Assembly (NCBI RefSeq): GCF_003234815.2
Contig: NZ_CP126279.1
Coordinates: forward strand, 1,054,001-1,118,000
Length of the DNA stretch: 64,000 nt
Source: Curtobacterium sp. MCBD17_035
GTDB lineage: Bacteria; Actinomycetota; Actinomycetes; Actinomycetales; Microbacteriaceae
Direction of reading: 5' to 3'
This document shows positions 17,093-25,910 of this stretch, in pieces (positions within the stretch are counted from its first letter, which is position 1; each line of letters begins with the position of its first letter). A model generated the notes under the pieces. It was not told the DNA's origin, ran no database searches, and saw only the letters and a program-made list of their open reading frames with translations. Position numbers and translations under genes: made by a program.

Positions 17093-17515
17093 TCAGGTCG
17101 TCGGCTGGTCGTTGTCCTTCATGGCGCCCCAGCCCGTCCACCGGTCGATCTCGATGACGCCCGTGGTGCGCGGCCGGACCTGGTCCGGGTAGGCGCCGCC
17201 CGTGTAGTGGGTCGAGATGCGGTCGATGTCCCGGAGGCCCTCGTCGGCGTACAACTCGACCACCCGGCCGATCAGGGTGACGTGGGTGTACCAGTCGCCC
17301 TCGGCGAGGACCGTCAGGCTGACGCGCTGGTCACGCCGCAGGTGCTTGAGGCGCACACGGCTGTCGTCCATGCTCACGAGGACCCGGCCGTCCTGCCACA
17401 GGTACCAGGTGGCCGCGGTGACGGGCGTGCCGTCCGACCGCAGGGTGGCGATGACGGCGGGGTTCGGCTGCTGGAGCATCGCGACGGCGTCGTCGGGGAG
17501 CGGTGGCAGGGACAT
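17093..17515 (-). CDS. PPOX/F420- or FMN-binding split-barrel oxidoreductase
   Basis: This 140-residue protein has the length and pattern of the pyridoxamine 5-phosphate oxidase-like split-barrel family. AVIATLRSDGTPVTAATWYL is the typical first strand pair and RVRLKHLRRDQRVSLTV the cofactor-proximal segment. Actinobacterial members often use F420 or FMN, or bind heme. GGAG lies upstream of ATG 17515. The gene is divergent from an MDR oxidoreductase, and both ends suggest a role in redox detoxification. The cofactor cannot be decided from sequence. Confidence 0.82.
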   Translation of the reverse strand: MSLPPLPDDAVAMLQQPNPAVIATLRSDGTPVTAATWYLWQDGRVLVSMDDSRVRLKHLRRDQRVSLTVLAEGDWYTHVTLIGRVVELYADEGLRDIDRISTHYTGGAYPDQVRPRTTGVIEIDRWTGWGAMKDNDQPTT

Positions 17516-17627
17516 GTGGTCTCCGTTCGTCGTGGGATCGGTCCCCGTCATCCTGGCAGGTGCGACCTCGACGGTCGGCCGGGGGCTCGCTGGGTGTGGA
17601 GGGCCGCGGTCGCGGTAGACCAGGAGG

Positions 17628-18569
17628 ATGCGCGTCATCGGAGTACAGGAGTTCGGAGGGCCCGAGGCCCTCGCCGTCCACGAGGTCCCGGAGCCGCACG
17701 CCGGCCCGGGCGAGGTGCGGATCGGGGTGCGGGCGTTCGCCGTCAACCCGACCGACGCCGGTGTGCGCGGCGGCGGACGCGACCTCGGCGGCGCCCAGCC
17801 CCCGTACGTGCCCGGCATGGACGCCGCCGGCATCGTGGACGAGGTGGGCGAGGGCGTCGACCAGTGGCAGACGGGCGACGAGGTCATGGCGATCGCGCTG
17901 CCGCTGCGCGAGCACGGGGGAGCGTACGTCGAGCACCTCGTCGCCGCGCCGGACTCGATCGCCCGGATCCCGGCGGGTGTCGGCTTCGAGCAAGCCAGCA
18001 CGCTCCCGATGAACGGGCTGACGGCCGTGCGGATCCTCGAGCTCATGCACCTCGAGCCCGGCCAGACCCTGATGGTGACCGGAGCCGCCGGGACCCTCGG
18101 CACGTACCTCGTGCCGCTCGCGAAGCAGGCCGGACTCGTCGTGATCGCCGACGCCGCCGAGAAGGACCGTGCGCTCGTCGAGTCGCTCGGTCCCGACCAC
18201 GTCGTCGAACGCGGGGACGGGGTGGTCGATCGGATCCGGGCGATCGTGCCCGACGGGGTCGACGGTCTCGCGGACACCGCGCTCTTGCACGAGCAGGTCG
18301 TCCCCGCGATCCGGGACGGGGGCGTCTTCGTCGCCGTGCGCGGCTGGCCGGGCAACGGCGAGCGGGGCATCCGGTTCGAGCGCGTCATGGTGTTCGACGA
18401 GTACCACTCCGGACACAAGCTCGACCGGCTCCGGCAGGACGTCGAGGACGGCCTGCTCACCCTGCGCGTCGCCGAGGTCCTGCCCGCCGCGGACCCGGAG
18501 TCGGCCCGCGACGCCCACCGGCGCATGGAGGCCGGGGGCGTCCGTGGTCGGTTCGTGCTCGTCTGGTGA
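17628..18569 (+). CDS. NADP-dependent MDR oxidoreductase (quinone reductase-like)
   Basis: This 313-residue MDR protein begins MRVIGVQEFGGPEAL, typical of zinc-free quinone oxidoreductases. It has AVNPTDAGVR and PYVPGMDAAGIV in the catalytic half and VTGAAGTLGTYLVPLAKQAG as the NADPH loop. AGGAGG directly abuts the ATG, too close for normal use. TAGACC six bases before the ATG suggests leaderless expression instead. Substrate unknown; probably detoxifies quinones or enones. Confidence 0.87.
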   Translation: MRVIGVQEFGGPEALAVHEVPEPHAGPGEVRIGVRAFAVNPTDAGVRGGGRDLGGAQPPYVPGMDAAGIVDEVGEGVDQWQTGDEVMAIALPLREHGGAYVEHLVAAPDSIARIPAGVGFEQASTLPMNGLTAVRILELMHLEPGQTLMVTGAAGTLGTYLVPLAKQAGLVVIADAAEKDRALVESLGPDHVVERGDGVVDRIRAIVPDGVDGLADTALLHEQVVPAIRDGGVFVAVRGWPGNGERGIRFERVMVFDEYHSGHKLDRLRQDVEDGLLTLRVAEVLPAADPESARDAHRRMEAGGVRGRFVLVW

Positions 18570-18766
18570 CACCGGGCCGGGAGGCGGTGCGAGCGCGGGT
18601 GGGCGGGGGCGCGGTCCTCGTCGTACCCGCGCCGTCGCCGTGATGACGCGGCTCGGTGCGTCCGGGTGACCGGACGGGTGAATCCGGGCGGGACGCATCC
18701 CCGACGACCGGCGGGAGGCCGTCGGCCGCGGACCGGAGCGTGACGGCGGCGACCTAGCGTCGGCGG
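18570..18766. other. Intergenic region with promoter for the flippase fusion
   Basis: This GC-rich gap carries partial GGGAGG motifs at about 18584 and 18714 without a complete hairpin. TAGCGT at 18755-18760 lies six bases before the GTG at 18767. Nothing else is evident. Confidence 0.45.
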
Positions 18767-21268
18767 GTGGCCCCGTTCCTCCCGACCGACAGCAGACGAG
18801 TCATGGCGATCCGGCGGCTCGTCGGGTTCGCGGTGCTCCCCGTCGTCGGCGGGCTCGCACCACTCGTCGCGGTCCCCGCGGTCGCCGCGCGGTTCGGTGC
18901 GGAGGGGTGGCGCGACGTCGCGGTCGGGCAGTCGATCGGGGCGGCCGCGGCGGTCGTCGTCGAGCTCGGTTGGGGGATCAGCGGGCCGCAGCGGTCCGCC
19001 CGTCAGTCGCTCGGCAACCTCCGTCGCTCGGTCGGGCTCGCACTCGTGACCCAGGTGCTCGTCCTGCTGCCGGTGACCGCGGGTGTCTGGGTCGTCGCGC
19101 ACCTGGTACCCGTCGGTGCTCCCGCGCTCGTCGGCTGGATCGGCACCGCGGGGGCACTCGGTTCGGTCAACGTCGTCTGGTGCTGGATCGGCCTCGGGCG
19201 GCCGGGGCCGATCCTCTGGGCGGACACACTGCCCCGCACGCTGCCGGTCGTCGTCGCCGCGGTCGCCCTCGCTGCCGGTGCGCCGCTGTGGGTGTTCCCC
19301 CTCGCCCTGGTCGTCAGCGGACTCGTGCCGGTCGTGCTCGGGACGACGCTGCTCGGCATCGGACCGGCGACCCTGCGACAGCTCACCCCGCGGCTCGTCG
19401 TGCGCGCCGTCCGGATCCAGCTGCAACCGCTCCTCGGACGCGTGCTCAGCGCCACCTACATCAGCGTCCCGATCACGCTCGCCGGCGTCAGTGCGCCCGG
19501 GGCCGTCGCGGTGTTCGCCGCCGCTGACCGGCTCCAGCGATGGGCGCTCACCGCGCTCAAGGCCCTGCCGACCGCACTCCAGGGGTGGGTGGGTGGCCCC
19601 GCCGATCCGGACCGGCGGATCCGCCGGGCCTGGGTCGCGCTCTGGGGGAACGTCGGCGTCGGGGTCCTCGTCGGCGCCGGGTTCGTCGTCGTGGTCCCCG
19701 CGGTCTCGCGCGGGTTCTTCGCCGGCGTCGCCACCGTCGCGCCCGACCTCGCCGTGCTGAGCGGCCTGCTCGTCGTCGTCGTCACGACCTCGCGGGCCAC
19801 CGGTGGCCTGGTGCTCGTGGCGCTCCGCGGGGTCCCCGCGATCACCCTGAGCGCCGCCGCCGGATGCCTGGTCGGGGTGCCCGGGGTGCTCGTCCTCGCC
19901 CGCGTCGACGGTGCGCGCGGAGCGATGCTCGGGGTGCTCTCCGCCGAGGCCGCGGTGCTCGCCGTGCAGGTCGTCGCCGTCGTCGTGCTCGATCGGCGGC
20001 GGCGACGGCGCGTCCGGCGGGCCACATCGGTCCTCCGCGTCGCACACGTCCGCGTCGACGACCCCGCCTACCCGCGCAACGCCCGCGTGCGCCACCACCT
20101 GCGTGCGGCGGGGTTCACGGTGGACGTCGTCCGGCGCCACCGGGGCGGGAGCGTCATCGGACGGATGACCCGCGACGTCCGCACGGTGCTCGGGCTCCGT
20201 GGGTACGACGTCCACCTCCTCGCCGAGATGTCGCTCGTCGTCGCACCGCTCGTCGCACTCGTCGCGCGGCTCCGCGGCGGGGTCGTCGTCGTCGATCGGT
20301 TCGTCGGGCAGTACGAGACGGACATCGACGACCACGGTCTTGCGGCCCCGCGGTCACTCCGCGCCCTCCGCTGCCGGGTCGTCGATCGCCTGGCCGAACG
20401 CTCCGCCGACGTGCTGCTCATCGACACCGAGGTGCGGGCCGCGGCGCTCCGGGAACGGGTGCCGGCGCGGACGGCCGTGGTGAGCCTCCCCGTCGGGGCG
20501 CCGGCGTGGGCGGGCCCGGCGGCGGTCCCGCCGGCGGAGGCTGGCGCCATGGCCGTGTCGCGCGCCGGCGCTGCTGCCGACGTTGCTGCGGGCGCTGCTG
20601 CCGGCGTTGCTGCCGACGTTGCTGCGGGCGCTGCTGCCGGCGCGGGCGCCGGCGCTGCCGCTGAGGCCGGCACGTTGCCTTCGGGTCGCGCGGCCGCTGC
20701 GTCCGGGCCGCTCCGCGTGCTGTTCTACGGCCACGACGTCCCGCTGCACGGCGTCCCGGTCATCGTGTCGGCGCTCGGCGAGGTCGGTCGTCCCATCCGC
20801 GCGACGTTCGTGTCGTACGCCTCGGTCCTCGAGCGGATCCGCGCACAGCTCCACGACGAGGGCGACCGGGTCGACGCGACCCTGCTCGAACCCGTGCCGG
20901 CAGAGGAGCTCGCCACGGTCATCGCCAACCACGACGTCGTCCTCGGGGTGTTCGGCACGTCGGACAAGGCCCGGTCCGTGATCCCGAACAAGGTGTGGCA
21001 GGGGCTCGCGTGCGGGCGGACCGTCATCACGGCGGCGAGCCCGGCGCTCGCGGAACTCCGCCCGCTCGTCGGTCCTCAGCTGGTCGAGGTGCCGCCGGGC
21101 GACGCCGAGGCGTTGGCCGGTGCCCTGCGCGCGGTCGTCGACGGCCCGGTGCTCTCGGACGGTCCGTGGGTCGGCACGGCCGAGCGGCTCGAGGCGTACG
21201 CCGCCGCGAGGCACGCACGGTTCGCCGCGCTCCTCCGCCAGCGGTGTGCGGCGCGTGCGGGAGCCTGA
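18767..21268 (+). CDS. Wzx-like flippase fused to a glycosyltransferase
   Basis: This is an 833-residue two-module protein. Residues about 15-420 form roughly twelve membrane helices of an oligosaccharide-flippase (MOP) type transporter. Residues about 425-833 resemble a GT-B glycosyltransferase. The N-terminal half of that module begins LRVAHVRVDDPAYPRNARV. The C-terminal half contains FGTSDKARSVIPNKVWQGLACG, a typical donor-site region. An Ala-rich linker (about 590-645) joins the two GT halves and is encoded by a tandem DNA repeat. The likely role is assembly and export of a lipid-linked sugar for envelope or exopolysaccharide. GTG at 18767 lies six bases after TAGCGT (leaderless); ATG at 18803 is the alternative. 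Splits of this type are normally separate genes. Confidence 0.75.
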   Translation: MAPFLPTDSRRVMAIRRLVGFAVLPVVGGLAPLVAVPAVAARFGAEGWRDVAVGQSIGAAAAVVVELGWGISGPQRSARQSLGNLRRSVGLALVTQVLVLLPVTAGVWVVAHLVPVGAPALVGWIGTAGALGSVNVVWCWIGLGRPGPILWADTLPRTLPVVVAAVALAAGAPLWVFPLALVVSGLVPVVLGTTLLGIGPATLRQLTPRLVVRAVRIQLQPLLGRVLSATYISVPITLAGVSAPGAVAVFAAADRLQRWALTALKALPTALQGWVGGPADPDRRIRRAWVALWGNVGVGVLVGAGFVVVVPAVSRGFFAGVATVAPDLAVLSGLLVVVVTTSRATGGLVLVALRGVPAITLSAAAGCLVGVPGVLVLARVDGARGAMLGVLSAEAAVLAVQVVAVVVLDRRRRRRVRRATSVLRVAHVRVDDPAYPRNARVRHHLRAAGFTVDVVRRHRGGSVIGRMTRDVRTVLGLRGYDVHLLAEMSLVVAPLVALVARLRGGVVVVDRFVGQYETDIDDHGLAAPRSLRALRCRVVDRLAERSADVLLIDTEVRAAALRERVPARTAVVSLPVGAPAWAGPAAVPPAEAGAMAVSRAGAAADVAAGAAAGVAADVAAGAAAGAGAGAAAEAGTLPSGRAAAASGPLRVLFYGHDVPLHGVPVIVSALGEVGRPIRATFVSYASVLERIRAQLHDEGDRVDATLLEPVPAEELATVIANHDVVLGVFGTSDKARSVIPNKVWQGLACGRTVITAASPALAELRPLVGPQLVEVPPGDAEALAGALRAVVDGPVLSDGPWVGTAERLEAYAAARHARFAALLRQRCAARAGA
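20571..20642 (+). repeat. Two 36-bp in-frame tandem repeats encoding an Ala-rich linker
   Basis: Units 20571-20606 and 20607-20642 are identical at 35 of 36 positions and in frame, encoding repeating Ala/Gly/Val/Asp. They sit between the two halves of the glycosyltransferase module. Copy number is expected to vary between strains because the period is a multiple of three. Confidence 0.85.
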
Positions 21269-21281
21269 GGTGCGACAACCC

Positions 21282-21389
21282 GGCGGGTGCGCCCGCGGAC
21301 GACGACCTGGCGGGTGCGCGCGCGGACGACGACCTGGCGGGTGCGCGCGCGGACGACGACCTGGCGGGTGCGCGCGCGGACGACGAGGG
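21282..21389 (+). repeat. Four 27-bp tandem repeats, intergenic
   Basis: Four head-to-tail units (21282-21308, 21309-21335, 21336-21362, 21363-21389) share GGCGGGTGCGCGCGCGGACG. Units 2 and 3 are identical. Unit 1 has one substitution and unit 4 differs at its last two bases. The array begins 13 bases after the flippase gene. The period is nine codons, but no start or ribosome site supports translation. It runs directly into a GACGAC palindrome. Confidence 0.9.
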
Positions 21390-21430
21390 CGCCGCCAGAC
21401 GACAGCGCAGTCGTCGTCCATGCGCGCACG
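21390..21430. repeat. Intergenic palindrome, GACGAC family (locus 1)
   Basis: GACGAC (21398-21403) and GTCGTC (21410-21415) face each other across AGCGCA, followed by a GCGCGCAC tail. This is the most degenerate member of the family seen at 25.8, 27.5, 44.7, 45.3 and 46.8 kb. Confidence 0.5.
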
Positions 21431-21532
21431 TCCGAGTCGGCCCGACCCGTGCCACCACTCCCGCAGACGCCACCACCGGTCGTACAGTGACGGGAGGGGC
21501 GTGCGACGGAGCGCGCCACGGGAGGACCCCAC

Positions 21533-23011
21533 ATGACCACGCTCAGCAACGCCACCCTCGACACGCTCACCGGCGTCGCCGTGCCCACCTACGACCGGAG
21601 CGCCGTCACGACCGGCATCGTCCACTTCGGCCTCGGCAACTTCCACCGGGCGCACCAGGCGATGTACGTCGACCGGCTCATGAACGCCGGGGGAGAGCTG
21701 TGCTGGGGGATCACCGGCGTCGGGGTCATGCCGCGCGACGCCGAGATGCGCGACGCGCTCGACTCCCAGGACCACCTGTACACACTCGTGCTCAAGCACC
21801 CCGACGGGACCCTGGAGCCCCGTGTCATCGGCTCCGTCGCGGACTTCCTGTACGCCCCGGACGACCCGGAGGCCGTGCTCGCCCTGATGGCCGCGCCCAC
21901 CACGCGCATCGTGTCCCTGACCGTCACCGAGGGCGGTTACAACATCGATCACGTCACGGGGCAGTTCGTCCTCGACGCCCCGGCGATCGCCGCGGACCTG
22001 ACGCCCGGGGCGACGCCGACGACGATGTTCGGGTTCATCACCGAGGCCCTGCGCCGCCGCCACGACGGGGGCATCCCGCCGTTCACCGTGATGTCGTGCG
22101 ACAACATCCAGGGCAACGGCGACACCGCCCGGCAGACCATCGTCGCGTTCGCCACCGCGAAGGACCCGGAGCTCGGCGCGTGGATCGAGCGGCACGTGTC
22201 GTTCCCGAACTCCATGGTGGACCGGATCACCCCGGTCACCACGGATGCCGACCGGGCGATGGTCCGGGACGAGTTCGGCATCGACGACGCCTGGCCCGTC
22301 GTCGCGGAGCCCTTCGAGCAGTGGGTGCTCGAGGACCGGTTCACCCTGCGCCGTCCGCTGTACGAGACGGCCGGCGTGCAGGTCGTCGAGGACGTCGTGC
22401 CCTACGAGCTCATGAAGCTCCGCCTGCTCAACGCCTCGCACCAGGCGATGGCGTACTTCGGCCTCCTGTCCGGGCACACGTACGCGCACGAGGCCGCGAC
22501 CGACCCGCTGATCGCCCGGCTCCTCGAGCGCTACATGGACGAGGAGGCGACGCCCACGCTCGACCCCGTGCCGGGCATCGACCTCGACCAGTACAAGGCG
22601 ACGCTCATGGAGCGGTTCGGCAATCCCGCGATCCTCGACACGCTCGCGCGGCTGGCCGCCGAGTCGTCGGACCGGATCCCGAAGTGGCTGCTGCCGGTGG
22701 TGCGCGCCGACCTGGAGGCGGGCCTCCCCATCGACCTGTCGGCCGCGGTCGTCGCCAGCTGGGCCCGGTACGCCGAGGGGGTCGGCGAGCACGGCGAGCG
22801 GTTCGAGGTGGTCGACCAGCTCCGCGACGTCCTCATGCCCGCGGCGGCGCAGCAGCGGTCGGACGACCTCGCGTTCCTGCGCAACCGGGAGGTGTTCGGG
22901 GACCTCGTCGACGACGAGCGGTTCACGGCGCCCTACCGTCGCAGCCTCGGCACCCTCTGCTCCGCCGGTGCGCAGGCGGCGCTCGACGAGGTCCTGTCGG
23001 TCCGCCGCTGA
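21533..23011 (+). CDS. Mannitol dehydrogenase-family oxidoreductase (mannitol 2-dehydrogenase-like)
   Basis: This 492-residue long-chain polyol dehydrogenase fits family length. The N-terminal NAD-binding region reads IVHFGLGNFHRAHQAMYVD. The catalytic region contains the family motif KLRLLNASHQAMAY, in which Lys, Asn and His are catalytic. The family includes mannitol 2-dehydrogenase, fructuronate reductase and arabinitol dehydrogenase. Overall pattern favours a polyol-to-ketose enzyme such as D-mannitol to D-fructose. GGGAGG precedes the ATG. No transporter or kinase is adjacent, so the physiological substrate is uncertain. Confidence 0.88.
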   Translation: MTTLSNATLDTLTGVAVPTYDRSAVTTGIVHFGLGNFHRAHQAMYVDRLMNAGGELCWGITGVGVMPRDAEMRDALDSQDHLYTLVLKHPDGTLEPRVIGSVADFLYAPDDPEAVLALMAAPTTRIVSLTVTEGGYNIDHVTGQFVLDAPAIAADLTPGATPTTMFGFITEALRRRHDGGIPPFTVMSCDNIQGNGDTARQTIVAFATAKDPELGAWIERHVSFPNSMVDRITPVTTDADRAMVRDEFGIDDAWPVVAEPFEQWVLEDRFTLRRPLYETAGVQVVEDVVPYELMKLRLLNASHQAMAYFGLLSGHTYAHEAATDPLIARLLERYMDEEATPTLDPVPGIDLDQYKATLMERFGNPAILDTLARLAAESSDRIPKWLLPVVRADLEAGLPIDLSAAVVASWARYAEGVGEHGERFEVVDQLRDVLMPAAAQQRSDDLAFLRNREVFGDLVDDERFTAPYRRSLGTLCSAGAQAALDEVLSVRR

Positions 23012-23262
23012 CGCGGCCCGTTCCCGCCTGCCCCGTCCCGTCGCGCCCGCCCGCTCTGCCCGTCCCGCCGCCCAAGAACCCGCTGGTTTTCGACAGATCC
23101 GCTGTCGGACGACACCGACATCGTCGCCACATCCGCACGCATCTCGTGCGCCTGCATGCAGCGACGACGCGGCGGTCGTTCAACACCAGATCGGTCGTTC
23201 CGTCCGGGAGGCCCGGTGCGCCTCCGCCCCGCCGCTCCCGGCCGCCGTGCCACACTGGCGCG
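23012..23262. other. Intergenic region without recognised gene
   Basis: A GC-rich gap. The only visible signal is CACACT six bases before the ATG at 23263, a weak leaderless-type promoter. No hairpin or palindrome of the families seen elsewhere. Confidence 0.4.
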
Positions 23263-24171
23263 ATGCGGTGGACGGGGGACGTCGAGCGGGGTGCGTGGTT
23301 GGTGGCCCGGCTCGGCCGGTGGGCGAGCGTCGGCGGTGTCGTCGGGGACGGTTGGGAGGCCTACGCCCGGGTCCTGCATCCCATGGGGGCCGTCCGGACC
23401 GAGTACCGGGACGACGACCCGGCGGAGCATCCCCGCGACCCGTGGACCTGGTCCGAGGTCGCGCGGCGCCTCAGGGTGCCGCTGACCCCGCTCACCTCGT
23501 CGACCGTGCTGCTCGGCGAGGACGAACACGGCGAGGACGAGCACGGCCGCGAACTGCCGGACGGGTGGAGCGTCGAGCCGCCGGTGCAGGGCGGACTCGA
23601 GCCGCGCCTCCTGGCTGCGCTCACGTCGTCGCTCCGCGCGGCGACGACGACCCCGGACGCGGTGACGGTCGGGGTCTGGAGCGGGTGGGGCGCGCTGAAC
23701 CGGGACTTCGGTTTCGCCGGCGTCGGCTATCTGGGAGAGCTGCCCTCGGCTGAGCAGCGGGCGGCGGACCTGCGCGAGGCGGAGGCCGGTCGTCTCGAGC
23801 AGTTCGAACTCGACGTGTCGTCCGAGGTGTCGGCGGCGATCCAGGGCGGACCACTCCTCGAGGCGCCGTGGCGAGAGTACGTGCTGCTCACGGGCAGCGT
23901 CGCGGAGCTCGCCGACCCCGACTGGGGCTTCGACGCCAGGATCGGGTGGAGGCGGAGCGTGTGGGGCGCCACTCGGTGGCCGATGCCGCAACTCATCTGG
24001 CCGGCGGACCGAGCATGGGTCGTCGCGTCGGAGATCGACTGGGACTCGACGATCGTCGGCGGCTCCCGGGCGCTGGTCGATGCGGTCCTGGCCGCCGAGC
24101 GGTTCGAGGCGTTCGAGGTCCATCCGGATGACGTCCCTGCGGCCGGTCCGTCGGGCAGCGGAATGGGCTGA
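23263..24171 (+). CDS. Hypothetical soluble protein
   Basis: This 302-residue protein has many Trp and acidic residues and no recognised domain. Features are WGDVERGAWLV-like start region, a Glu/His stretch near 87-98 (EDEHGEDEHGRE) and VGVWSGWGALNRDF in the middle. The pattern resembles actinobacterial proteins of unknown function. CACACT lies six bases before the ATG, suggesting leaderless expression. Confidence 0.65.
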   Translation: MRWTGDVERGAWLVARLGRWASVGGVVGDGWEAYARVLHPMGAVRTEYRDDDPAEHPRDPWTWSEVARRLRVPLTPLTSSTVLLGEDEHGEDEHGRELPDGWSVEPPVQGGLEPRLLAALTSSLRAATTTPDAVTVGVWSGWGALNRDFGFAGVGYLGELPSAEQRAADLREAEAGRLEQFELDVSSEVSAAIQGGPLLEAPWREYVLLTGSVAELADPDWGFDARIGWRRSVWGATRWPMPQLIWPADRAWVVASEIDWDSTIVGGSRALVDAVLAAERFEAFEVHPDDVPAAGPSGSGMG

Positions 24172-24394
24172 TCCGGGGCGTTCCCGCGGCGATTCCCGCG
24201 TCGACGACGGGTCGGCCGGCGACGGAACCGCTGTCGTTCGACGTCCACACCGTCGGTGGTTGCGGAAGCACCGGACGTGGGCCTATCAGCCGACCTTGCC
24301 GTTGTCGGACGACGCCGGGGGTGGCGGAAACAGGCGGACCGGCCGGGGCGGGGGCAGCAGGACGCCCGGACTGTCGGAAACGACCGGGGTCCCG

Positions 24395-24406
24395 TAGAAT
24401 CGCCCG
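24395..24406 (+). promoter_or_regulatory. Leaderless promoter -10 box of rlmN
   Basis: TAGAAT at 24395-24400 lies six bases before the ATG at 24407. In actinobacteria this spacing places the transcription start on the start codon. No Shine-Dalgarno sequence is present. Confidence 0.65.
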
Positions 24407-25657
24407 ATGCCCTCCGACCTCCGCACCCCCGGCCTCCGCCCCGCGACCGTGAGCACGGAGGCCGCCCGCCCCCAGGTCCGTCCGACGACCGAGGGCTGGA
24501 AGCAGCAGCTCGACCCGACCGGCCGCCCGCTGCTGCAGTTCGCGTCGCCGAAGCGCGGCAAGCCGCCGGTGCACCTCGCGGACCTGTCGGCCGAGGAGCG
24601 CGTCGCCCGCGTCAAGGAGCTCGGCCTGCCGGGCTTCCGGGCGAAGCAGCTCATGACGCACTACTTCACGCACTACACCTCGGACCCGGCGGCGATGACG
24701 GACCTGCCCGCCGCCGGACGCGAGGAGCTCGTCGCCGGACTGCTGCCGCCCCTCCTGACCGAGGCCCGGCGCCTGACGACCGACAAGGGCGACACGATCA
24801 AGTTCCTGTGGAAGCTGCACGACGGCGCGCTCGTCGAGTCGGTGCTCATGCGGTACCCAGGCCGGATCACGCTGTGCGTGTCGTCGCAGGCCGGCTGCGG
24901 GATGAACTGCCCGTTCTGTGCCACGGGGCAGAACGGCTTGACGCGCAACATGTCGACCGCCGAGATCGTCGAACAGATCGTCCGGGCGAACGCGGCGCTG
25001 GCGGCGGGGGAGCTCGCGGGTGCCCCGACCCGTGGCGGCCAGGACCGAACCGACCCCGAGCGCGTCACGAACATCGTGTTCATGGGCATGGGGGAGCCGC
25101 TCGCGAACTACAAGCGCGTGATGGACGCCGTGCGCATCATGGTCGCACCGCAGCCGAACGGCCTCGGCATGAGCGCCCGGCACATCACCGTGTCGACGGT
25201 CGGACTCGTGCCCGCGATCGACAAGCTCGCCGACGAGGGCATCCCCCTCACGTTCGCGCTCTCCCTGCACGCGCCCGACGACGAGCTCCGCGACGAGATG
25301 ATCCCGGTCAACTCCCGCTGGAAGGTCGACGAGGCCATCGACGCCGCGTACCGCTACTTCCAGAAGACGGGCCGTCGGGTGTCGATCGAGTACGCGCTCA
25401 TCAAGGACATGAACGACCACGCCTGGCGCGCCGACCTGCTCGCGCACAAGCTCAACCAGCGCGGCCACGGCTGGGTCCACGTCAACCCGATCCCGCTCAA
25501 CCCGACGCCCGGCTCCGTGTGGACGGCGTCGGAGCGCGACGTGACGGACGAGTTCGTGCGGCGCCTCAACGACGCCGGCATCCCGACGACACTCCGCGAC
25601 ACCCGCGGCAAGGAGATCGACGGCGCCTGCGGGCAGCTCGCCGCCGCCGACGTGTAG
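24407..25657 (+). CDS. rlmN: 23S rRNA (adenine(2503)-C(2))-methyltransferase RlmN
   Basis: This 416-residue radical-SAM enzyme methylates A2503 of 23S rRNA and A37 of some tRNAs, a housekeeping translation-fidelity function. The radical-SAM cluster motif CGMNCPFC lies near residues 164-171. Also visible are [15 protein letters not shown], the SAM-binding GE motif, and the C-terminal [15 protein letters not shown], which contains the catalytic cysteine. The leader of about 40 residues before the conserved core is normal for actinobacteria. TAGAAT sits six bases before the ATG. It is the only clear core gene in this part of the window. Confidence 0.97.
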   Translation: MPSDLRTPGLRPATVSTEAARPQVRPTTEGWKQQLDPTGRPLLQFASPKRGKPPVHLADLSAEERVARVKELGLPGFRAKQLMTHYFTHYTSDPAAMTDLPAAGREELVAGLLPPLLTEARRLTTDKGDTIKFLWKLHDGALVESVLMRYPGRITLCVSSQAGCGMNCPFCATGQNGLTRNMSTAEIVEQIVRANAALAAGELAGAPTRGGQDRTDPERVTNIVFMGMGEPLANYKRVMDAVRIMVAPQPNGLGMSARHITVSTVGLVPAIDKLADEGIPLTFALSLHAPDDELRDEMIPVNSRWKVDEAIDAAYRYFQKTGRRVSIEYALIKDMNDHAWRADLLAHKLNQRGHGWVHVNPIPLNPTPGSVWTASERDVTDEFVRRLNDAGIPTTLRDTRGKEIDGACGQLAAADV

Positions 25658-25689
25658 GGCGACCGCCCGCCGGCGGCGACCGCCCGCGG

Positions 25690-25727
25690 GCCGGGAGGCG
25701 CGGTGCGGGCTGGTGCCGTCCCTCCCG
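25690..25727. terminator. Terminator hairpin after rlmN
   Basis: GCCGGGAGG begins at 25690 and CCTCCCG ends at 25727. The loop contains GCGGGCTGGTGCC, nearly the same as the loop of the hairpin at 27479-27518. It serves rlmN and possibly the convergent TetR gene. Confidence 0.6.
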
Positions 25728-25752
25728 TCCGACGTCCGGTGCGGGGTGCGCT

Positions 25753-25905
25753 CGCCGACGACAACGGGACATGCGCCCGCATGCGCACTCGTCGTCGGCG
25801 TGCGCACGTGCGGCGCGCGGTACGAGTGGCGCCCGCAGGCGACAAGTGCGCCCGCAGGCGACAGCGCAGTTGTCGCTGGCGCGCGCAGATGCGGCGCGCG
25901 GGCCG
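25753..25905. repeat. Intergenic palindromic repeat, GACGAC family (locus 2)
   Basis: CGCCGACGAC (25753-25762) is the exact reverse complement of GTCGTCGGCG (25791-25800). A second unit follows with direct copies of GCGCCCGCAGGCGACA (near 25830 and 25848) and GCGCAGTTGTCGCTGGCGCGCG. The block fills the gap between rlmN and the TetR gene. Confidence 0.75.
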
Positions 25906-25910
25906 CAGCG

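Noticed and set aside
19540-20664. Long plus-strand Arg-rich frame inside the flippase-glycosyltransferase gene
   Set aside because: It is a shadow frame with Arg-rich low-complexity sequence; the overlapping frame has membrane helices and glycosyltransferase motifs.
21282-21389. CRISPR-like appearance of regularly spaced repeats
   Set aside because: The units are contiguous with no variable spacers and no cas genes are present; it is a simple tandem array.
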